Origin: an uncultured Eubacteriales bacterium
GTDB lineage: Bacteria; Bacillota; Clostridia; Oscillospirales; CAG-272
Direction: 5' to 3'
Assembly: GCA_900547725.1 (NCBI GenBank)
Contig: URHR01000070.1
Coordinates: 1 to 9,224, forward strand
Length of the DNA: 9,224 bases
Shown here: piece after piece, positions 5,718 through 9,224 of the stretch
How the letters are laid out: each line of letters opens with the position of its first letter
Position numbering within the stretch: the stretch's first letter is position 1
The notes under the pieces: generated by a model
What the model was told of the DNA's origin: nothing
Database searches by the model: none
The model's input: only the letters and a program-made list of their open reading frames with translations
Program-made: the position numbers and the translations under genes

Positions 5718-5932
5718 AAAGACCTCGGGGCGTTGCCCCGAACCCTACTTAGGAAACTTCTTAAAAGAAGTTTCCTAAGAACCTTCAAGAATTTCCCCCA
5801 CGGGCAGGATTCTCTGCGGAATCCTGCCCGTGGGTGAAAATTTTTGGGGATTTTTAAGGAACTTTTTTCAAAAAGTCCCTTAAATGGGGTGTGGGGCAAC
5901 GCCCCGCGACCTTCACACCCCCTCTTTCGCAT
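5700..5932. repeat. Nested-palindrome (MITE-like) element filling the ddl-panE junction
   Basis: A roughly 233-bp imperfect inverted repeat is centred at about 5816. Terminal repeats ATGCGRAAGAGGGGGT (5700-5715 and 5932-5917) agree at 15 of 16 positions. Each arm then carries CGGGGCGTTGCCCC, which is identical in both (14 of 14). Next comes a long A/T-rich hairpin: 15-bp perfect stem at 5748-5779 on the left, 15-bp stem with one mismatch around 5855-5885 on the right. The apex is a 16-bp perfect stem with a 6-base loop (5797-5834). No open reading frame or transposase is inside. The hairpins probably also act as a two-way terminator between the convergent genes. I see no clear target-site duplication. 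Confidence 0.85.
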
Positions 5933-6824
5933 GAATCAGCGACACAATGACCTCGTGGCGCGGGGTGGGGACGTGGTATTTCTGACCGAGACGAACGACA
6001 GCGCCGTTGATGAAGTCGATTTCGGTTCGCCGCTTCCGTTCGAGATCCTGACACATCGAGGCTTTGCCCGTGGAAAGCTTTTCTGCCGCCCGGATAAGCG
6101 CGGAAAAGACCGATGGCGCGTCGAACTGCTCGCCGTCCGCCGCCGCAACGGCAACCGCTTCGTCGATCAGAGCGCGGGCAAGTTCCTGCAGGTGCGGATC
6201 GGTCGCGATTGCGCCGATGGGTGCGTCGATCAGTGCCGTCAGAGGGTTGATGGTCATGTTCAGAAACAGCTTTTCCCAAAGCAGATGTTTTACGCTGTCA
6301 ATGACATCCGCCTCAAGTCCGCAACCGTTAAAGAGGGCAGCCACCTTTTCCGCCGCCGCGCGGTTGCCTGCAGGGGAACCGATGTACGTAATGCCCGATC
6401 CCGAATGGTAAATGACCCCCGCATCGCGCGTAACGCAGTTGTGCTTGGTTGTGCCGAGCAGAATGCGCTCGGGCGCGGCATAATCCCGCATGATCTCCTC
6501 GTTGCCCATGCCGTTTTGCAGGGAGAGCAGGAGCGTTTCCGAACCGATCAGCGCGCGGTTTGCTTCCAGAGCCGCACGGCTGTACAGATCCTTGACAAAC
6601 AGGATTACCAGAGCATACGCTTCGTTGCCGCAGTCGCCCGTGAGCCGCGCGGTGAGCTTGCAGCGGCGCTCCTGACCGTCAGGCTCTGTACATAGAATTC
6701 CATGTGCATTGATGGCGTCAACAACCGCAGGAGCGGCGTCAAACAGTGTGACCTCACAGTGTGATGAAAGAATGCTGCCATAGAGACATCCCATCGCACC
6801 TGCACCGATTATTGCGATTTTCAT
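5913..6824 (-). CDS. panE: 2-dehydropantoate 2-reductase (ApbA/PanE family)
   Basis: PanE reduces ketopantoate to pantoate with NADPH, a step in pantothenate and coenzyme A synthesis. The N-terminal Rossmann domain starts MKIAIIGAGAMG (dinucleotide-binding GAGAMG at residues 7-12) and has SLQNGMGNEE at 101-110. The C-terminal helical domain carries WEKLFLNMTINPLTA, with K185 matching the catalytic Lys of E. coli PanE, and RRTEIDFINGAVV with E268 matching its catalytic Glu. The length of 303 residues is typical. I chose ATG 6824 because AGGAGG lies 6 bases upstream; an earlier in-frame start adds an unsupported extension. It starts 11 bases after the ilvE stop, and the binding site overlaps that stop, so the two form an operon. 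Its last five codons lie in the palindrome's terminal repeat. No panB or panC is nearby, so a related 2-oxo-acid reductase role is possible. Confidence 0.9.
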   Translation of the reverse strand: MKIAIIGAGAMGCLYGSILSSHCEVTLFDAAPAVVDAINAHGILCTEPDGQERRCKLTARLTGDCGNEAYALVILFVKDLYSRAALEANRALIGSETLLLSLQNGMGNEEIMRDYAAPERILLGTTKHNCVTRDAGVIYHSGSGITYIGSPAGNRAAAEKVAALFNGCGLEADVIDSVKHLLWEKLFLNMTINPLTALIDAPIGAIATDPHLQELARALIDEAVAVAAADGEQFDAPSVFSALIRAAEKLSTGKASMCQDLERKRRTEIDFINGAVVRLGQKYHVPTPRHEVIVSLIHAKEGV

Positions 6825-6835
6825 GTTGTTCCTCC

Positions 6836-7843
6836 TCAGTCTACCTGCACGAGCCAACCGTCCGGCGCGGGAATCTCGCCGTGCTGGATCGCCAACAGGG
6901 TGGTGTAAAGACGGCGGATTACCGAGCGTTCCTCAGATGCGCCGAAGTGATATTCCGTTCCGTGGTCATCGATTGTTCCGACAGGGGAGATGACCGCCGC
7001 TGTGCCGCATAAGCCGCATTCGGAAAAGTCCCCGATCTCATCCAGACGGACGGGGCGCTCCACGGCGGAAATGTGGAGGTAGTGCTCCGCGACATACAGG
7101 AGCGACCGCCGCGTGATAGAGGGCAGGATGGTGGGGGATTGCGGCGTAACCAACCCGCCGTCTTTTGTGATGAAGATTACGTTTGCGCCGCCGGTTTCTT
7201 CAATGTAGGTTCGTGTAGCCGAATCGACGTACAGATTCTCGTCATACCCCTGCGCGTGCGCGTCGGCGATTGCGTAAAGGCTCATCGCATAGTTCAGACC
7301 TGCCTTGATATGTCCCGTTCCGTGCGGTGCGGCGCGGTCGAAGTCGGAAACGCGGATGCGGAGCGGTCGGACGCCGCCTGCAAAATATGAACCGACAGGG
7401 GAGGCGAACAGGCGGAACTGGAACTCGGTTGCGGGTTTGACTCCGAGCACCGCGTTTGTTCCGAACACATAGGGGCGCAGATAGAGCGATCCGCCGCTCT
7501 CAAGCGAGGGGATCACGTCACGGTTGGCGTGTACCACCTGCCGCACCGCATCCTCAAACATTCCATCCGGCAGGGGCGGGATCATCATCCGCACACAGGA
7601 ATCGTGCAGGCGCGCGGCGTTGAGGTCGGGACGGAAGCAGACTGTGTGACCCTCGGGCGTGCGGTATGCCTTCAAGCCTTCAAAGCAGGTCTGCGCGTAC
7701 TGGAGCACGCAGGCGGATTCGTTCAGCACCACGTTGGGGTCGGCGGTCAGATGTCCCGCTTCCCAAACGCCGTTCCTGTAGAGCGCGACATACCGCGCGC
7801 TCGTTTCATGATAAGCAAAGCCCGTAACCGTTTTTTCTTCCAT
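6836..7843 (-). CDS. ilvE: Branched-chain amino acid aminotransferase (class IV PLP)
   Basis: IlvE transfers the amino group between glutamate and 2-oxoisovalerate, 2-oxo-3-methylvalerate or 2-oxoisocaproate, completing or starting valine, isoleucine and leucine metabolism. It is a fold-type IV PLP enzyme. Family blocks are QTCFEGLKAYR at 51-61, YLRPYVFG around R123, GHIKAGLNYAMSLYA with the Schiff-base Lys180, YIEETGGANVIFI at 213-225, and GLCGTAAVISPVG near the C-terminus. The 335-residue length and the KAGLNYA version place it in the longer BCAT group found in Firmicutes and eukaryotes. The start ATG 7843 has GGGAGG 7 bases upstream; an in-frame GTG upstream lies within the leader hairpin and is unlikely. 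It is first in the ilvE-panE operon, behind a consensus promoter and a terminator-like leader. Confidence 0.94.
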   Translation of the reverse strand: MEEKTVTGFAYHETSARYVALYRNGVWEAGHLTADPNVVLNESACVLQYAQTCFEGLKAYRTPEGHTVCFRPDLNAARLHDSCVRMMIPPLPDGMFEDAVRQVVHANRDVIPSLESGGSLYLRPYVFGTNAVLGVKPATEFQFRLFASPVGSYFAGGVRPLRIRVSDFDRAAPHGTGHIKAGLNYAMSLYAIADAHAQGYDENLYVDSATRTYIEETGGANVIFITKDGGLVTPQSPTILPSITRRSLLYVAEHYLHISAVERPVRLDEIGDFSECGLCGTAAVISPVGTIDDHGTEYHFGASEERSVIRRLYTTLLAIQHGEIPAPDGWLVQVD

Positions 7844-7860
7844 CTTGTGTCCTCCCGGAA

Positions 7861-7898
7861 AATCAAAAAGGGTGTCGTGCGCCATTGCGCAAGACACC
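7861..7898 (-). promoter_or_regulatory. Leader hairpin with T-run upstream of ilvE (attenuator-like)
   Basis: On the minus strand the arms 7898-7887 and 7882-7871 (GGTGTC..GCGC / GCGC..GACACC) form a 12-bp stem with one mismatch and a 4-base loop. They are followed by CTTTTTGATTTT, a good intrinsic-terminator shape. It lies between the promoter and the ribosome binding site. The expected transcript start is only about 10 bases before the stem, leaving no room for a riboswitch, T-box or leader peptide rich in Val/Leu/Ile codons. Confidence 0.7.
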
Positions 7899-7914
7899 GT
7901 TGCCTTACTGCTTT

Positions 7915-7943
7915 ATTATACACGCAGAGCGGCGATTTGTCAA
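7915..7943 (-). promoter_or_regulatory. Consensus sigma-A promoter of ilvE-panE
   Basis: The minus strand has TTGACA at 7943-7938, a 17-bp spacer and TATAAT at 7920-7915, all matching consensus. A second TTGACA occurs at 7960-7955, exactly 17 bases upstream of the first, in an A/T-rich tract. It has no -10 box of its own and may just be an upstream element. Confidence 0.9.
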
Positions 7944-7989
7944 GAAAAATTTTTTGTCAATTTGCAAGAACTTTTTGTGTCTGTTGCAG

Positions 7990-8026
7990 AATTCGGCGCT
8001 TTTTTGACGAAAGCGCCGGATTTTTC
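7990..8026. terminator. Hairpin downstream of the SGNH gene, possible terminator
   Basis: CGGCGCTTT/AAAGCGCCG (7994-8002 and 8010-8018) is a perfect 9-bp stem that extends outward to 13 bp with one G-U pair in plus-strand RNA. The T-run (8021-8025) follows on the plus strand. On the minus strand, the direction of the SGNH gene, it is followed only by AATTCTG. It therefore looks better as a plus-strand terminator, although no plus-strand gene lies before it; in practice it may still end the SGNH transcript. The gap 7944-8071 holds nothing else I can identify. Confidence 0.4.
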
Positions 8027-8071
8027 GGATCATGTGAATCAAGACACACCCAAAGCGGCAGATACTGAGTT

Positions 8072-8863
8072 TTAAAGGAGCGTGTAGGGAAGCCCTGCAA
8101 GTCCCGTTTCGCGGAAGTCGCGCGGGTTGTGGCGGACAATGTAGTCGATGTAGGAAGCAACCTCAAGCGCCGTGAGATAGTAGCCCTCTGTGTTGAGATG
8201 TCCGCCGCCGTAAAAACGCTCCTTGAACGCCTTGTCGTAAACCGGACCGTATTGCCGCAGGTCGATGACATAGCTGTTTCCGAAGAATTCGGCAAATGCG
8301 TACATCAGCTTGGCGTGCGCGTCTCCCTTGGCGTTGTATTCGGGGGAGTTGTCCTCGCGCGGCATGGTCAGGTAGAAGAATTTTGCCTGCGGCTGAATCG
8401 AGCGCAGGCGCAGGATGAGCTGCCCGAGATACCCCGCAAGCGTGGGCGCGCTCTCCTCCGGCTTGTCCGTGTTGATGTCCGCAACCGTGCCGACCTCCTG
8501 TTTCAGCCCGTAAAGGTCATTCACCCCAAGCGCAATGATGTATGCGTCGCAAGCCAACTTCGGATCCCAGAAATTTCGGCTGTTTGCAAAAGATTCGATG
8601 TAATCCTTTGCGGTCATACCGCCTTTGGAGAAGTTGTAAACCTTCGCGCCTGTCATGCGGGCGAGGTACTGTCCCCACGAATGCTCGTAAAGATCAAGAT
8701 AGACCTTCTTGCCTGTCGGATCCAAAGTCTCCAACTCACCCGACGAGAGCGAATCGCCAACGCAGGCAACGCGGCGGAAGATTGCCGCCATCCCGCCTGT
8801 GGGGGTCAGATTTTCCAACGGCTTTTCGTCCGCCGACGGATGAATAAAATGATCGATATTCAA
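8072..8863 (-). CDS. SGNH/GDSL-family hydrolase, cytoplasmic
   Basis: This is a 263-residue SGNH hydrolase, a superfamily of esterases, lipases and carbohydrate deacetylases. Block I is VGDSLSSGE with nucleophile Ser38. Block II is NFSKGGMT with Gly81/82. Block III is ALGVNDL with Asn115. Block V is GGGHLNTEGY with His222. The usual Asp three residues before the catalytic His is replaced by Gly219, so a Ser-His dyad, or an Asp from elsewhere, is implied. There is no signal peptide or membrane span, pointing to a cytoplasmic role; the substrate is unknown. The start is TTG at 8863: AGGAGGA sits 7 bases upstream, and the next ATG (residue 25) would leave only a few residues before block I and has no such site. 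It is monocistronic, with its own promoter. Confidence 0.88.
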   Translation of the reverse strand: MNIDHFIHPSADEKPLENLTPTGGMAAIFRRVACVGDSLSSGELETLDPTGKKVYLDLYEHSWGQYLARMTGAKVYNFSKGGMTAKDYIESFANSRNFWDPKLACDAYIIALGVNDLYGLKQEVGTVADINTDKPEESAPTLAGYLGQLILRLRSIQPQAKFFYLTMPREDNSPEYNAKGDAHAKLMYAFAEFFGNSYVIDLRQYGPVYDKAFKERFYGGGHLNTEGYYLTALEVASYIDYIVRHNPRDFRETGLAGLPYTLL

Positions 8864-8895
8864 AACAGTGTCCTCCTGATTGGAATGCTGATCGT

Positions 8896-8924
8896 ATTAT
8901 AACACATTTCGGAGTGGATTGCAA
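8896..8924 (-). promoter_or_regulatory. Sigma-A promoter of the SGNH hydrolase gene
   Basis: The minus strand has TTGCAA at 8924-8919, a 17-bp spacer, and TATAAT at 8901-8896. The start would be near 8889, giving a leader of about 26 bases with the AGGAGGA binding site at 8877-8871. Confidence 0.88.
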
Positions 8925-8953
8925 GAGAAGGCGTGAAAAAAACAAGTAGATAC

Positions 8954-8986
8954 AATAAAAAGCGGAACACCGCAGGGGACATTCCG
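8954..8986 (-). terminator. Intrinsic terminator for a minus-strand transcript from the right
   Basis: Minus-strand RNA forms a 9-bp stem from CGGAATGTC (8986-8978) and GGTGTTCCG (8971-8963), counting three G-U pairs, with loop CCCTGC. It is followed by CTTTTTATT. In the plus direction only five pairs form, so the minus direction is preferred. No minus-strand protein gene reads into it within the window, so it ends an RNA or a transcript entering from outside. It isolates the SGNH promoter. Confidence 0.65.
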
Positions 8987-9128
8987 TTTCTTTTTTATTC
9001 ATTTGTAACTTTCTACCACTTCTATCCGGTAGCGGAGATGAGCGGAGGCAGCAAGCTGCCGCACCAAAATCCCGCTCGACGGGATTTTGCTCGCAGCAGC
9101 CGGAAATAGTAGCACGGAATATGGCTAC
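8987..9128 (-). ncRNA. Strongly folded gene-free tract, candidate structured RNA
   Basis: There is no plausible coding frame here. The stems seen are CAAAATCCCG/CGGGATTTTG (9065-9074 with 9080-9089, perfect), GGCAGC/GCTGCC (9047-9052 with 9055-9060), and an enclosing helix joining CTAC..TATCCGG (9013-9029) with CCGG..ATAGTAG (9100-9112). An alternative hairpin GTAGC/GCTAC lies at 9109-9128. A minus-strand terminator follows directly (8954-8986), which would give an RNA of about 170 nt. I found no convincing promoter and recognise no Rfam family. It may instead be a stacked dispersed repeat. The 10-mer CACCAAAATC occurs twice, at 9062 and 9128. Confidence 0.3.
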
Positions 9129-9147
9129 ACCAAAATCTGTACAACAA

Positions 9148-9224
9148 AACGCAAGAGGTAAAAATCCCCTTGCGTTGAAGGTCTTGAAGGTTCTTAGGGG
9201 ACTTCTCCTTAAGAAGTCCCCTAA
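9148..9224 (-). repeat. Partial relative of the 5700-5932 palindrome, cut by the window edge
   Basis: Read on the minus strand, a 13-bp perfect stem (9224-9212 with 9206-9194) is followed by AGAACCTTCAAGA. The same A/T-rich stem followed by the same motif occurs at 5749-5791 on the plus strand. The stems differ at two adjacent base pairs, both changed in a compensating way: GGAAAC/GTTTCC against GGGGAC/GTCCCC. Next to it, where the first element has its apex, is an unrelated hairpin with an 11-bp stem (9148-9158 with 9166-9176). Confidence 0.75.

Noticed and set aside
5718..5912. CRISPR array or tandem repeats
   Set aside because: The repeats are inverted and nested rather than evenly spaced direct repeats; no spacers and no cas genes.
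5844..6695. 283-codon plus-strand open frame antisense to panE
   Set aside because: It starts inside the palindromic element and is opposite a fully motif-supported PanE; no family similarity.
7844..7914. T-box or leader-peptide control of ilvE
   Set aside because: The leader is far too short, has no T-box signature, and no small frame rich in Val, Leu or Ile codons precedes the hairpin.
8129..8902. 257-codon plus-strand open frame antisense to the SGNH gene
   Set aside because: Shadow frame with no binding site; the minus strand has all SGNH blocks plus promoter and binding site.
8736..9002. 88-codon minus-strand frame starting in the right intergenic region
   Set aside because: It overlaps the SGNH start in another frame, and its first part reads through the terminator and promoter of the SGNH gene. 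No ribosome binding site.

Overview
The window looks like chromosomal DNA of an endospore-forming member of the Clostridia (Firmicutes), perhaps an uncultured gut-type lineage of the Oscillospirales kind. The reasons are a clear SpoIIR sporulation signalling protein, a type-A RNase P RNA, strong AGGAGG-type ribosome binding sites, near-consensus sigma-A promoters (TTGACA-N17-TATAAT), and moderately GC-rich coding DNA with AT-rich intergenic control regions. No transposase, phage, CRISPR, defence or toxin gene is visible. Almost every gene is a recognisable housekeeping gene.

Layout. From 77 to 3648 everything reads on the minus strand. In transcription order it is a small membrane protein gene (3648-3385), rbfA (3298-2918), nrnA (2925-1918), spoIIR (1856-1248), then rnpB with its own perfect promoter (1176-823), then a lipoprotein gene (778-77). 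A divergent control region at 3649-3813 separates this block from a plus-strand pair, prmC (3814-4635) and ddl (4680-5717). Convergent to ddl is a minus-strand operon ilvE-panE (7843-5913) with its own promoter and a leader hairpin. A monocistronic SGNH-hydrolase gene follows (8863-8072, minus, TTG start). The right edge (8864-9224) has no gene. It holds a promoter, a terminator, a strongly folded tract and part of a dispersed repeat.

How the genes relate. RbfA (30S maturation), NrnA (nano-RNA and pAp turnover), RNase P RNA (tRNA 5' processing) and PrmC (release-factor methylation) all serve RNA metabolism or translation. Ddl makes the D-Ala-D-Ala of peptidoglycan. IlvE and PanE both act at 2-oxoisovalerate or one step beyond it, so their coupling links branched-chain amino acids to pantothenate/CoA. 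SpoIIR is the forespore signal that triggers sigma-E activation.

The most interesting signals are non-coding. (1) The whole gap between ddl and panE is one roughly 233-bp nested palindrome (5700-5932). Its terminal repeats run into both genes and supply both stop codons. A diverged relative with compensatory stem changes sits at the right edge. (2) The spoIIR ribosome binding site lies in the 3' arm of a 10-bp hairpin followed by six T's. A candidate forespore-type promoter would start transcription between the two arms. (3) Terminator-like hairpins also sit very close upstream of rbfA, ilvE and the lipoprotein gene. (4) A possible structured RNA lies at 8954-9128. I found no new multi-gene system.
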